Assembly (NCBI GenBank): GCA_928212115.1 | Contig: CAKMRJ010003334.1 | Coordinates: 97,923,002-97,987,001 of the forward strand | Direction: 5' to 3' | Source: Lactuca virosa | Taxonomy: Eukaryota; Streptophyta; Magnoliopsida; Asterales; Asteraceae | DNA length: 64,000 nt | In this document: in pieces, positions 27,786 through 38,793 of the stretch | Layout of the letters: every line of letters starts with the position of its first letter | Numbering within the stretch: the stretch's first letter is position 1 | Made by a program: the position numbers and the translations under genes | The notes under the pieces: generated by a model | What the model saw: only the letters and a program-made list of their open reading frames with translations | Databases searched by the model: none | What the model was told of the DNA's origin: nothing

Positions 27786-29638
27786 TCGTCACATAGTACC
27801 TACAATCAGTGGAAAAATTTAGGTACCCAAGGCTTTTTGGGTCGTTGGAAATTAGATTTCAATTTCAAATATAATGAAGAACTTTTAACCCAATCACAAA
27901 CTTTGATTTTGAGACTATCAATTAAGTTCACATCATCATTTATAGGAACCGAAACATAAGATTTTGATGGTTTCGGATGTTCACTAACATTACCCTTCGT
28001 ATTCTGAGTTTGTGATTGTACATTCTTTGCTTTCATTACTGGTTTCCATGCTTTGACTGATATGTTTGAATCCTTAGAAGATGAACTGCCGTTTGATGAA
28101 GTATTCACATACTTCTCATAGGCTTCGTGAATTTGCTCCTTTGAGAATGTACACGACTGATACATTTTTCCTTTGCCTTCAAGCCAATGATCAATGTTCT
28201 TCCTTGAAGTTATCCCTTTTTCATGTGAAATTTTTCAAAGTTTGTTTCTTCGTATGATTAGGAAAATTTGGCTTTTGAGGAACAAAATCAACTTTTGGAT
28301 TGTTTAGAAAAGATTGAGCATAAGATGTATCAACAGTTGATTTAAAATGTTGACGTTGAGAGAATTTTTGAGTTTCTTTGATTTATTTGAAAATTTTCTT
28401 GGAAGATTAGTTTCTGAAACTTTTGAAAACTTTGGTTGTTTATTCACTTCAGACCTTAAATGATTTGATTGTGATGAAGGTTGATTATTTGTTGAAAAAG
28501 AGGAATTTTTAGCTTTGAAAACATTTTTGGGTGATTGTGATTCAGACAAGTATTTATATGTTTGAGCGAGATTTTTCTTTTTGTTTGAAAAAGTTGTTGA
28601 ATCTGTTTTTGTCATTTCATCTGACATCTTTTGAGACTCAATAATCTGCCAAAATATTTTCTTCCTAGCTTGTCTTTTTGAAATGTTATTTTCCTTCGAA
28701 AATTTGTCAATTTGATCTTTAAATTCCTTGGAGTTTAATTTGACAACATTTTCATTTTCCATTACAACTTGTTTTGAAATCTCTTTTTCAATTTTTGATT
28801 TTTCCACCCATTTTCTTTGTGGTTTTTGACGTTGAAAAACATACGAATTCTTTGTTAGATTGTTTTCAACTGTGCTTTGATTTGCAAAGAAACCTTCATC
28901 AGTTGTTTTCAAATTATCCTCTTCAACTAACTTCTTTAATTCTGGTTTGATATTCTCAACATTTCCAGTAGTTACGAATACTTGATTTGGAAAGATGACA
29001 TCATCTGTACACTTGAAATGTGGATAAACCATAGTATTCGTTTCAAGATAGTGAACACCTTGTTCATTCATTACTTTTTCGAACTCCTGTGTATCACTAT
29101 ACACTTGATCAACCATAATTCGAGGAATTTCTTCTTCCTTTGAAGATTTCTTTTTCTTCGAAATTTTTCTCTTCATTTTCATCATCGCTATCATCAGTTT
29201 GACTATCTCTGATATCCACGAAGTCCAAATCACAAACTTTCGAAGTTGAGGGTATATCAGTTTCTTTCGTAACCATCAAGTCCTTAACTTTTTCTTTCCT
29301 TTTAAATGTTGATGCAACATTAACAATAGACAACTGCGAACAATCAACATCCTCAATATCACTAATTTCACTAATATTGTCAGAATTATCTTCAATATCG
29401 ACAAAATTAGATGGAGAATCAGATGTTGAATTCTCGGACTTTTTCAAAATTTGAATTTGTTCCGATTTAGTCAAAGTTTCATTCACTATGTTAACTAATT
29501 CATTCGTATCAAGACATTCATCAATTTTGACAATTCCATATTTATATCTGTCATGAGGAACTTTGTCAAATTCAACTATTATCTTCTCACAATCATACGA
29601 AATATTATCTACCTTAGCTCTTTCGTTTACGAAATATT
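27786..29638 (-). pseudogene. gag: Gag C-terminal linker of S3, truncated at 29638
   Basis: Three open stretches (27806-28165, 28304-29233, 29109-29486, the last continuing open to the junction) are rich in Lys, Ser, Asn and Glu. They contain acidic blocks (IRDSQTDDSDDENEEKN) and coiled-coil-like runs (KFSKENNISKRQARKKIFWQ). This is the long, poorly conserved spacer between Gag zinc knuckle and protease. The capsid domain and knuckle are missing, because the element is cut at 29638 and joins the C2 LTR at 29639. Confidence 0.75.
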
Positions 29639-30371
29639 AACTATAATTGGTATGGTCCATTTGGGTTGCATATCACCAGGACAATTTGATAGGATGGACT
29701 TTTGAGAAGAGGTTGTTTATTATTTATTAATATATTATAAGTTCTAATATATTAATATGAAATCACAGTATTTAATTAGTATTGATCAAGAATTAGTTTG
29801 GAATTAATTATGTGATCAAAAGATACTAATTAAATAAATGGGGATTGATTGTGTAAATCATTGATTCTTATAATGTGGGCCAATGATCCATAATTCCTTA
29901 GGTTGGGCTAAACCAATGTGACAACCCATGGATAATCCATGGAGGTTTAAACCCATGGAGCCTAAGGAATATGGAAGGTCATGCACATTAGGGTTTACAT
30001 GGTGTAACCCTAGTTTTGCAACACTATATAAGAAGCCCCTTGGTTTGTGAAATGGGACTAGTGTTCTTGGGGATCATTGAGCCGATTTGTGTACACCATA
30101 CTCTCTCAAAAGTCATCATTTGTCCAAAGGTGTGTTGTGATTCCATTTGAGGCATTCACACTATAGGTGCTAAGTTCTTAAAGGCCAAAACTACAAGCTA
30201 CAACAAAGAGGTAATTCTATAACTCATTTATATGTTTTATGTCAATTGCATGCTAGTTGTAGGCTTAATGCTTTGGAAACAATATTGCATGTATAATTGG
30301 AGAAAACATAGATCCAAAGCATTAAGGGTTGTATGTGCACCATAGGATGTTATAGTATACTAAAACCCATA
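29639..30371 (+). repeat. Remainder of the C2 5' LTR
   Basis: It begins AACTATAATTGGTATG, continuing exactly where 18432 left off relative to the 3' LTR (36214). It lacks about 20 bp present in the 3' LTR (around 36229-36250). A TATA stretch, ACTATATAAGAAGCCCC, is near 30023. The end is AAAACCCATA against AAAACCTATCA in the 3' LTR, so the terminal CA has decayed. Confidence 0.88.
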
Positions 30372-30373
30372 AG

Positions 30374-30385
30374 TGGTATCAGAGA
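30374..30385 (+). other. Primer-binding site of C2 (initiator tRNA-Met)
   Basis: TGGTATCAGAGA, two to three bases after the 5' LTR, is complementary to the 3' end of initiator tRNA-Met. It fixes the orientation of C2 as plus. Confidence 0.88.
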
Positions 30386-32022
30386 CTAGGATTGTTTTCT
30401 AGTATACTTGATGTTTTATTGGTTTTCAAAGCTGAAAAAGTCAAATTTTTTGCATCTGACTGATGGACTCGCCGAGTCCACTGGCTGACTCGCCGAGTCC
30501 ACTGGCTGACTCGCCGAGTCCACTCAAAAACAGCCCAGCTCGGCGAGTCCAGTTCATGTACTCGACGATTTGGTGCCCCTGTGTGTAGATTTTCGAGTTT
30601 TTTTTTGGCCTGTTTTGGATTAGAATCATTACCACAAAATGTTTTAGTTCATAAAATTTGATTTTATTGTTATGGTAATGATGATATTTATCCAAAATAA
30701 AAGATAATTGTCAAAGTTTCATGATTTGTATTAGTTTATATGATTAGGCTAATTTCTTGAAACTTGTTTGATATGAATTATCTTAACTTATGAGTTTAAT
30801 TAGATCATAGGCAAATTGTTTAATTTTGGTAGTTGGAATTTTTGATCTAATTGTTTTTGGTGAAATCCATAACTTGTCCTCAAGTTATGGAAAGTGAAAA
30901 GTTTCATTTTTAAATGTCATCATAAAATGGTTTTAAGTCTTCCATAACTTATCCTCAAGTTATGGAACTTGAAGAGTCTTTTACATAAATGTTTTTATAA
31001 TCTTCATAACTTGTCCTAAAGTTATGGAATGTCAAGAGTATTTTCATAAAACCTATATTAAACTCATAAGTTATGGATACCAAAAGTTTTTGAATAGTTC
31101 AAAACTTTCCCTCAAGTTTTGGAATTTGTAAATGCAAAGTCTCACTTTGAAACATTTAGTTCCAAACCCTAGAATTTAAAAAGTGTAAAATTCAACCCTT
31201 ATACTATTATAATATTACAGGTTTAATATTTATATATATATGTAAGAGTAAAGTCAGTCTTACCGTTAGCAGGCCTCATTCACGAAGCCGGTCTATAAGG
31301 GGGTATAAGGTTACTGCCTATAAAATGGCAGTTTAACGGGTGTCCACTCTCACCCACCGCTTCCTTGACTGGTGAAGGGTCGTTAGCCGAACGGGTTTGA
31401 CAGGACATTAATTCTCATTAAAAGTATAATGAAAATTATAAAGTAACTAAACTTTTATTAAATTCCCAATCTTAGTTACTTTAGGAAAAACGTGAATTTG
31501 GTGCCAACCCATGAAATTGCACTTTACACCTTGTTAAGTCGTTAGTGGAGCGTGTGTGGTTAACCGACACACTAATCTGGGACTAACAATGTGTGGCAAA
31601 TGGTAACTTGATGTTAATCATAGATCAATGGAGCGCGTGTGGTTAACCGGTACATTGATTGGGTGATTTGTAACATTGGGTGTACCAAGTTAATTTGCAT
31701 GGTTATTCACACATTGTTTGTGATCCTCGGCATCCCAGTCACAAACTTGAAGGGAACAATCGAGATTTAAACATGCCATTGAAAAGTTCAATGAATCTCA
31801 AAGGATCTAGAAGTTTCAATTCACTTAAAACCTAAAATTCTTTTCGTTTTTCGTGGTGGAAATTGGTAAATCGTCATTTACCTACCTTCAAATATTTTGC
31901 AATTGGATTACGGCATCCCTCTTCCGAATTGTAAAATATTGTGTTGGGTCCTAGGCTTAATATTTCATTTGGGTGTTATATTAAGGACTTAAATCAACTA
32001 ACTTGAATTTCTCCCATTATAG
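30386..32022 (+). other. Leader of C2 between primer site and gag
   Basis: 1.6 kb without coding signal. It contains three tandem copies of a 21-bp unit (30466-30528), then repeats of CATAACTTGTCCTCAAGTTATGGA-like words spaced about 65-70 bp apart (about 30870, 30945, 31005, 31065), and a GC-richer stretch at 31250-31400. Its last part (31720-31950) is homologous, in inverse orientation, to the C3 leader at 61717-61873. A minus-strand frame at 30441-30695 just follows the 21-bp repeats and is not credible. Confidence 0.75.
30466..30528 (+). repeat. Three tandem 21-bp units with ACTCGCCGAGTCC
   Basis: Units start at 30466, 30487 and 30508 and each contains GACTCGCCGAGTCCACTGGCT, whose core GACTCGCCGAGTC is an imperfect palindrome. 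A further inverted copy, AGCTCGGCGAGTCCAG, lies near 30537. I recall this word as abundant in lettuce-type DNA, but cannot verify that here. Confidence 0.9.
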
Positions 32023-32736
32023 ATGTCTAGTTCAGACAACTATGGTCTTCCCAAATCTCTTGGAACAAGCTTTCCTCTTGAAGATGATGTTATGCGATTG
32101 GATCATGAAAGTGGAAATCATGCTTCACTTCCTCCACCTCCTCCAATTATTCTCCCTAACCCACAAGTTTGAAGACTTGAAAAGTTCAAGATCACTCAAG
32201 TCCTATTGGATAGCAAACACAAGGATGGAAAGTCTGTGTGTGCACATGTCTTGGATATGAAGTCACACATTGACATGCTGAGAATATTAGGTGTCGTGTT
32301 CCCAAGGAAGTTGGCTATTGACTGGGTTCTTCAGTCACTTCCCGAGTCATATAGTGAGTTTGTTAAAGACTAATATGTGACAGATCACGACATTACCCTT
32401 ATTGATCTTACTTATTTGCTGATTGCTGTTGAATCAGCAATGATTTGGCGCAATGGTCAAGCAAATTTGACTGGAAGATCTACCTCGCAAGCTGACATGG
32501 GCAATGACATGGATATCCCAGAAATGATTCCTTCTCCTAAAGGAAAGGAATTGGCCATGATCAAAATTTTTGATCATAAGGGAAAGGCCAAATATGAGAT
32601 TGTTCCATATGTCATGACCAATGAGCATGTTTGTTTCTATTGCCAAGCAAAGGGACATTGGAATCAGAGCTGCCCTGACTACCTGAGAACTCTTGTCAGA
32701 TTGTATGGTTCTGCTTCAGGTAAGTACACTATCTAA
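32023..32736 (+). pseudogene. gag: Gag of C2 with zinc knuckle and two premature stops
   Basis: One frame from MSSSDNYGLPKSLGTSFPLE (ATG at 32023). It runs through KSVCAHVLDMKSHIDMLRIL, VLQSLPESYSEFVKD and DITLIDLTYLLIAVESAM to an intact CCHC knuckle CFYCQAKGHWNQSC at about 32632. In-frame stops interrupt it near 32170 and 32371. The domain is the Copia UBN2-type Gag, but the usual N-terminal half of that domain is missing. C3 has the same short layout, so this is a trait of the family, not a private deletion. The protein would form the virus-like particle. Confidence 0.85.
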
Positions 32737-35100
32737 CTATATTAAGTTCCTAATTGTTGATTCTTAATACATGATGTGACAAGGTTGCATTTTGATGTTT
32801 TGTAGGATCATGCAAAAGGAAGGAAGCTTAAAGGAAGAGTATGTTGAATCTGGTCGTGAAGATGGATTTCAATCGCACGGTTCGATGATCGGATTTTTGA
32901 GCTGCTGCTTAAAGAGTTATGATAGATTGCTTCGAAATATGTAGTAACATAGTTTTCATTTGTAATTACATTGTAATGAAAAGTTTTCCGCATTTTATAA
33001 ATAAATAAAATTTTGTTTTATTTTATTTCCTTGCAATGGCATTTGTGAAAAATTGATGTTTGTATGTTTCTATGTAAGCAATATGAATTTGATTCTTTCA
33101 TTTGTGGTAGTGTCGAGAATTTTCCAAATAAGGAAAGATTCTCATCACCCAAGTTTCAGTTGGATAGAAACTTGGAATCATGTAACTTGTAGTGTGTGAT
33201 GAATGAGAACCTTTGTTTTTGGTAAATTAAGGCTAAGTCCTTGTTCACATGAATATGTCAGTCAAGTGAAGGACTAGGGGATTGGGTACACTGGGTGTGC
33301 GTTGGTCAGGTCCTCCATAAAGATCGATAAGACTATTTGTCATGATTTACTAAAGTTTAGTAAATATGGTTATACTTATAAGATTAAGTATAATTCTGAA
33401 TCGTTGAAAAAGATTTCAATGTATGGCAGAACGAATGAGAAGAATCAAGTTAGGCAGGGAGATAAAAGTTTCTCCAATCTGAAAAGATGGGAGAGTACAT
33501 TAGTATCGTGTTATATGATCATCATAATGATTATGAAAAGCCATGTCACAATTGATCCTCTAAGGTCATCTTAGTGCATTTCTATGCTTGATAAGAGGAA
33601 TCGTGAATTGTTGAAAGGGTTAAATCAAGAAGATGAGTCATACTTCGGTCCAAAAACAAGTCTTAGAGTCATACTCCAAGATTGTGCCTTGAGTGACATA
33701 ATCTTAAGAAAGGTTTATAACACTTATCAAATGTAGAGTAAAATGTTTTCTACACTTGTACATTTGAAATTGGTAAGTTGTGATGTTTTGGATAAAACAA
33801 AGACCAACTAAGGCCAATTGTGTGAAGTGTCATTCTTGATGAGAATCTGCACTAACTCTTGAATATTTGTTTCTTAAGGAATGGTTCTTGACAAGAGAAT
33901 CATATATTTCAAGAGGTCAGTGGGAGTCTTAAGGACAAGTTTCAAGAACTAATCAAGAATAAAACCTATTCTTTATCGCTAGCACACGACTTGAGGTTTG
34001 TAACCTATCGTGTTGACATATTCTTGTTTCTGTGCCCATTCCAGTAAAGTTGACTATACATGTGAGTTCTATGAGTTCTAAGTTGTTTGCATAACTACCT
34101 AGGAAGCAATGGTAGGCTGTTATGCTGCCAGGTGGCAAGAAATTAAGATTGAACAAGTTCAGTCCATATGAGTTTGGATTTGTCACTAACCTTTTCTTGT
34201 GATTATGGTTATGACAAATTCACATGGATAGGAACACATAAACCATAAAATCTAAGTGTCATAAGGTTTCTCTCCTCTTCATGAAAATGATTTTGAGGAA
34301 ACGCTTTCACTGAGTAGATTTTAAGGCGATATAATTGTGATATTTGCATTCTCCAATTCAGTTATGATTACTGCATCCCTTTTCATAATTTGAATTGTGA
34401 GAAATGGAAAAGGGTCTAAACATTTAAGACTTATTGCTATAAGTTCTAAAATTGTTAAGACACACATGTGAGCTATCTAAGGAAAGGTGTATGATTTTGA
34501 GAAGCCTAGATAAAGTCTTATCAAAGCATCTCGAATCAGAAATATGAACTTTGGTAATTAAAGTCAATAAGTATTGATTTCTAGAAGTCCAGTTGATTTC
34601 TGGGTACATGTCAAAGCTAGTGGGAGCATAAGTGTTATGCTAATAAGAATGTAATTATTTTGCTAGTGGGAGCATAATTATTATGGTAAGTGTTGCAAGT
34701 TAGCAACTCGTGTTCTAATTTTTTCAAATGCCTAGGGCATTTAAGAGGGAAAAGGAATAGAATCGGATATGACTAAAGTGGTTAAACAACTATTAAGGAC
34801 AATCTAAGGTTCGCCAAAGATTGGTCGCTTAAGGACAGTTGGAAGTATAATAATGGATGAACCATATTGACATTATTATGAATAGACAAGATTTTATTGA
34901 TAATGAGTTGTCATGTGGCAAATATAGAATGTTTCCATATTGGGAGTTGGAGATCAAGAATACATGAGAAAGTTAGAAACTTTCATGCAAGAAGGATGTT
35001 CAAAGGAATGTACTTTGAATTTGAGACTTCGCTTCCTTGGAATTGTTTTGTTATCAATCTCCAGTGGAAAGTTTTTGTAGTATCGTTGGTCAAGTCTCTG
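32737..35100 (+). pseudogene. pol: Decayed pol of C2
   Basis: Only islands are readable. At 33302-33450 YGYTYKIKYNSESLKK resembles the integrase strand YGYMYLIKHKSETFEK of C1b. Around 34430-34690 the plus strand matches, in inverse orientation, the reverse transcriptase area of C3 near 58850-58990. That area includes the block encoding the KQASRSW and SGSxxVxxxLYVDDI region, with a local 45-bp duplication of GCTAGTGGGAGCATAA (34616 and 34661). No frame longer than about 90 codons survives. Decay is heavier than in gag. Confidence 0.6.
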
Positions 35101-36176
35101 TGACTTTTGGTGCCATGACATTACAAAGGCTGCATTACATGATAGTTTAGCAGTGACACGAATTTGAAATTCTTACACTTGCAATAAAGATGTGTAATTG
35201 TGAAATGAGCATCATTAAAATGTTGTCAATTGATCTATTTCACAAAGAAAGGACCATATGAAAACATAGTGTGCATGCTTGGAGCATGGGATAACTATTG
35301 TTTTAATTCAAGTATTAAGTTGATTATTCAAAGCGTTATACAATGAATAATGAGTAATCAATATGGCGATTAGATAAAAGGTGTTTTATTTACACTCAAA
35401 AGTTTTGGGGCTATATAGGATTAGTATTATTCCTGTGTTTCGCTTTGCATGTTTTGACTTCCCGAATAACTAGGTTATTCAAAACCATCCATACTTTGGA
35501 AGTAGGTATTGAGGCAAGACTGTCATGAATGGGTCTGTAGGATTGTCTAAGGTGTTAGACATAACACAGGTTTGTTGCAGTATTCATGAGTACTCCTGTT
35601 ATAAGATTTGAGTATTGGATTCAACCCACGCTCATTTGTATCACTTCATGGATTTTATCACGAGTGATCATGAGACGGTAATATCTTATATTCTTGAAAC
35701 CAAGACATGTGAGTTGTAATTTACAATTCGGTTGCACATTGACATATGTAAACGCACCAGTAACTTGGTGTTATAAAACATATCGTTGTGTGTGATTTGA
35801 TGAGTAAGTACAAGCAAGCATTTGAGTCGAAGTTTATCCATTACTTTTACCCTTAGAGGGATAAAAGATATATTTGTGGGCCCCTCGATGATTTAGTGAT
35901 GACAAACCCTAAGTGCTTGGCCAAGCCTGGACTGATTTGATTTGTTCAATTAGTCAGTCATCATAAATCGGAAATCGGGAAACAACAGATGGACAGAGAG
36001 AATTATTATAATCCATGTCTCAGTCCATATGATATCTTGTAGAATAGATGAAATATATGACCCCTTATCTAATGAACGCGTCATTGAGTAGGTCAGAGTT
36101 CGACAGCGGCTTTTAAGCGCTACGATTGCTAGTCGGGTTGTGGAGTCGTACTTGCAATAATAGTTATTAGACTTAT
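35101..36176 (+). other. 3' untranslated region of C2
   Basis: Homologous to the minus-strand 3' regions of C3 (57042-58440) and C1b (10621-11130). Shared words include TTTTGGATAATGAGTAATCA-like sequence, CATGGATTTTATCACGAGT and GTTGTAATTTACAATT. It contains no gene. Its conservation across three families, while pol decays, is notable. Confidence 0.7.
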
Positions 36177-36189
36177 CCAAGTGGGAGAC
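36177..36189 (+). other. Polypurine tract of C2
   Basis: CAAGTGGGAGAC immediately precedes the 3' LTR start TGTTGG. C3 has the same tract on the minus strand at 57042-57053. Confidence 0.8.
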
Positions 36190-36971
36190 TGTTGGATTAG
36201 TGTCTAAGTCCATAACTATAATTGGTATGTACTTAACCCGAGAGTAGCATGGTCCATTCGGGTTGCATATCACCAGGACAAATTGATAGGATGGACTTTT
36301 GAGAAGAGGTTGTTTATTATTTATTAGTATATTATAGGTTCTTATATGTTAATATGAAATCACAGTATTTAATTAGTATTGATCAAGAATTAGTTTGGAA
36401 TTAATTATGTGATCAAAAGAGACTAATTAAATAAATGGGGATTGATTGTGTAAATCATTGATTCTTATAATGTGGGCCAATGATCCATAATTACTTAGGT
36501 TGGGCTAAACCAATGTGACAACCCATGGATAATCCATGGAGGTTTAAACCCATGAAGCCTAAGGAATATGGAAGGTCATTCACATTAGGGTTTACATGGT
36601 GTAACCCTAGTTTTGCCACACTATATAAGAAGCCCCTTGGTTGGTGAAATGGGACTAGTGTTCTTGGGGATCATTGAGCCGATTTGTGTACACCATACTC
36701 TCTCAAAAGTCATCCTTTGTCCAAAGGTGTGTTGTGATTCCATTTGAGGCATTCACACTATTGGTGCTAAGTTCTTAAAGGCCAAAACTACAAGCTACAA
36801 CAAATAGGTAATTCTACAACTCATTTCTATGTTGTTTATGTCAATTGCATGCTAGTTGTAGGCTTAATGCGTTGGAAACAATATTGCATGTATAATTAGA
36901 GAAAACATAGATCCAAATCATTTAGGGTTGTATATATACCATAGGATGTTGTAGTATACTAAAACCTATCA
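36190..36971 (+). repeat. 3' LTR of C2
   Basis: 782 bp, TGTTGGATTAG...CCTATCA, followed by GCTAC (36972-36976), the target duplication partner of GTTAC at 18404-18408. The TATA stretch ACTATATAAGAAGCCCC is near 36620. It is the intact version that proves the split of the 5' LTR. Confidence 0.9.
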
Positions 36972-37835
36972 GCTACAATGTAAAGACCTAATGGTCCTGA
37001 ACTCTATTGTAGGTTGTCTCTTAATCACTCAACATCCTAATCAAGTTCCAGTAGCTTAAGTCTTGATACCTATGATGCATATAAACTGACTGGGTCAGGT
37101 GGGGAAACCTGGTGAGATACATAGGGATTTCAATCCCACAATATTTTTATGACAATATTCCTTAATTATCAGACCTGCAAAATCAATCTTTACAATATAA
37201 TTCCCACATATATATTCCTACCGATCCTTACACATTATCAGGGAGAAATTTTCTCACCTAATGAACAGTTAAAAAGCTTGACTACTCAGCTAGGGGCTTT
37301 CTTGGTCGGTGCAGTCATAAAGGCATATGGGTCATCGGAGTAGTTGATGAATATGGTATCCCATTTCATCTCTGTATGTGGGTAATGAGCTCACATCACC
37401 AACGTAATTTAAAAGACTATCTAGAATGATCAAGTGTTGTCACCTACTCTTGGAAGTGACCATACACTGTTACAGTTGCCTGATCTGGACCCACCATTCC
37501 TGGTCATCCAAGGGGAATACCATAATGTACACCCGTACGGAGGTACAATACATTGACACCTAAAAGTGTCAAGGAACAGAACTTTACTCTCCGTTCCTAG
37601 CTTATACACATTCTCCTGATGAGACTTAATAACTAGACATTCTAAGTTTATCCTAGACTACGATGCCTGATTCTTGGGTGACACTAACCTATCTTTAGTG
37701 TATATATATTCCATACAGAGTATTAGGTATTATTATTCATTTGTCTTCTCAACAATGCTACTTCTAATATTGTTATATAGTATTATCTATTTATTCTAAC
37801 ATAAAATAGAACCATATTTGGTTCGCACATAGCAC

Positions 37836-37886
<51 letters not shown>

Positions 37887-37975
37887 ATAAGCATATAATT
37901 CACATATGACATACCATAATATTATAATACTTTAATTAATATTTACATTAAATCATGTTCATGAAAGGGACTATG
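36972..37975 (-). repeat. Middle piece of the G1 LTR
   Basis: No gene is present. It contains GGGTCAGGTGGGGAAACCTG-type sequence and TGAGATACAT, in the place where G0 has GCGGGTGACGCTTAGTGAG. An (AT)n run is at 37838-37882. It is bounded by the C2 and S2 target duplications. Confidence 0.7.
37838..37882. repeat. (AT)n microsatellite
   Basis: About 45 bp of AT dinucleotides inside the G1 LTR, 90 bp left of S2. Confidence 0.95.
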
Positions 37976-38645
37976 TGTTGGAACCTGAAAGTGAACCTCT
38001 AGCAATCTTTATCCTTGTATGCTCCGAAGTAAGCCAGTTCCGGAGTAAGATGGTGTTCCGAAGTCAGAATATGTTCAGGAGTCAATCAGTATTCCAGAGT
38101 CAAATTGGTGTCCGGAACAAAGTATATATCCCGGAGCTGTTGTTTTGAATTGATGTTGTCTGAATGTACTTTTGTCCGTCTGAATTAATTGTATTTGTCA
38201 TTTAGCTTGATTTTACATGTCATAGGACTTAGTCTCTTTTGTCAAACCTAGATAATCAGAGTGTCAGAAATAACTCTATTATCCGGTCCTATGTCTGTAT
38301 TTGGTTAGTACGATGTAATCAGTTCTCCTATTTAAAGGAGCTTTCTATGTTAAATCAAGTGACGAATTGTTCAAAAAAATATAGCAATATTCTAGTTTAC
38401 TTCACTTTTCAAGTTATTCTCGAAAAAGATTCTTCTTGTTCCTCATTTATTATCTTTACTTTTATCATTATCTTTACTCTTCATTAATATCTTGAATACT
38501 TTGTTGAATGCATTAACTCAGACTTGATTGGTCTTGCCAGACTTGACTGGAACATTCCTTAGTAAGCAGACATTGATCTTAAGCATTAACTCAAGGTTTG
38601 AGTTTTCAAACCTTGTCCCTGCGCATCAGATCTTTTTCATTCACA
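37976..38645 (+). repeat. 5' LTR of S2
   Basis: 670 bp, TGTTGGAACC...CATTCACA. U3 has seven TCCGGAGTCA-like units at 18-bp spacing (38023-38139). The promoter is CTATTTAAAGG at 38328-38338, framed by CTCCT/AGGAG arms (CTCCTATTTAAAGGAG). The last 100 bp match the S1 LTR. Confidence 0.93.
38023..38139 (+). promoter_or_regulatory. 18-bp periodic TCCGGAGTCA array in S2 U3
   Basis: Units at 38023 (TCCGAAGTAA), 38039 (TCCGGAGTAA), 38057 (TCCGAAGTCA), 38075 (TCAGGAGTCA), 38093 (TCCAGAGTCA), 38111 (TCCGGAACAA) and 38130 (CCCGGAGCTG). The spacing is 16-19 bp, mostly 18. The inverse, TGACTCCGGA, contains a TGACTC half of bZIP-type sites. A role as an LTR enhancer is inference. The array is repeated in the 3' LTR (about 50640-50756). 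Confidence 0.75.
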
Positions 38646-38647
38646 AT

Positions 38648-38659
38648 TGGTATCAGAGC
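38648..38659 (+). other. Primer-binding site of S2 (initiator tRNA-Met)
   Basis: TGGTATCAGAGC, two bases after the 5' LTR, is identical to the tRNA-Met complement used by T and nearly so to that of S1. Confidence 0.9.
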
Positions 38660-38793
38660 TTGAGTGGTTGTTCTTTGAATCCATAAGATCATATTATAGT
38701 TGATTCGAGATTACCTTGGTATTTCGATCATTTCTGTGTTCAGTATAAAAGTTCTTCTATATACCACTTTTGCTCAAAGATATCTTAACTTCA

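Larger units (their letters stand above)
18433..29638 (-). mobile_element. S3: 5'-truncated Sirevirus with palindromic LTR end
   Basis: Minus-strand order: gag C-terminal part (to 29638), protease, integrase, reverse transcriptase, RNase H (to 24353), spacer, env-like gene (22489-18750), polypurine tract, LTR start (18718). The 5' LTR and N-terminal gag are missing. At the other end only about 143 bp of U3 remain, followed by an inverted copy of themselves. The insertion site in C2 has neither a recognisable target duplication nor target loss. Placement of an env-like frame between RNase H and the 3' LTR, plus the long gag linker, identifies the Sirevirus lineage. Confidence 0.85.
18409..36971 (+). 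mobile_element. C2: Copia element, 5' LTR interrupted by S3
   Basis: The LTRs start TGTTGGATTAGTGTC. The 3' LTR is 36190-36971 and the 5' LTR is split: 18409-18432 plus 29639 to about 30371. The 24 bases left of S3 equal 36190-36213, and the bases right of S3 equal 36214 onward, so S3 lies inside the 5' LTR. The flanks GTTAC (18404-18408) and GCTAC (36972-36976) are a target duplication with one change. A primer-binding site, a gag with zinc knuckle, decayed pol and a polypurine tract are present. Without S3 the element is about 7.36 kb. Confidence 0.88.
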
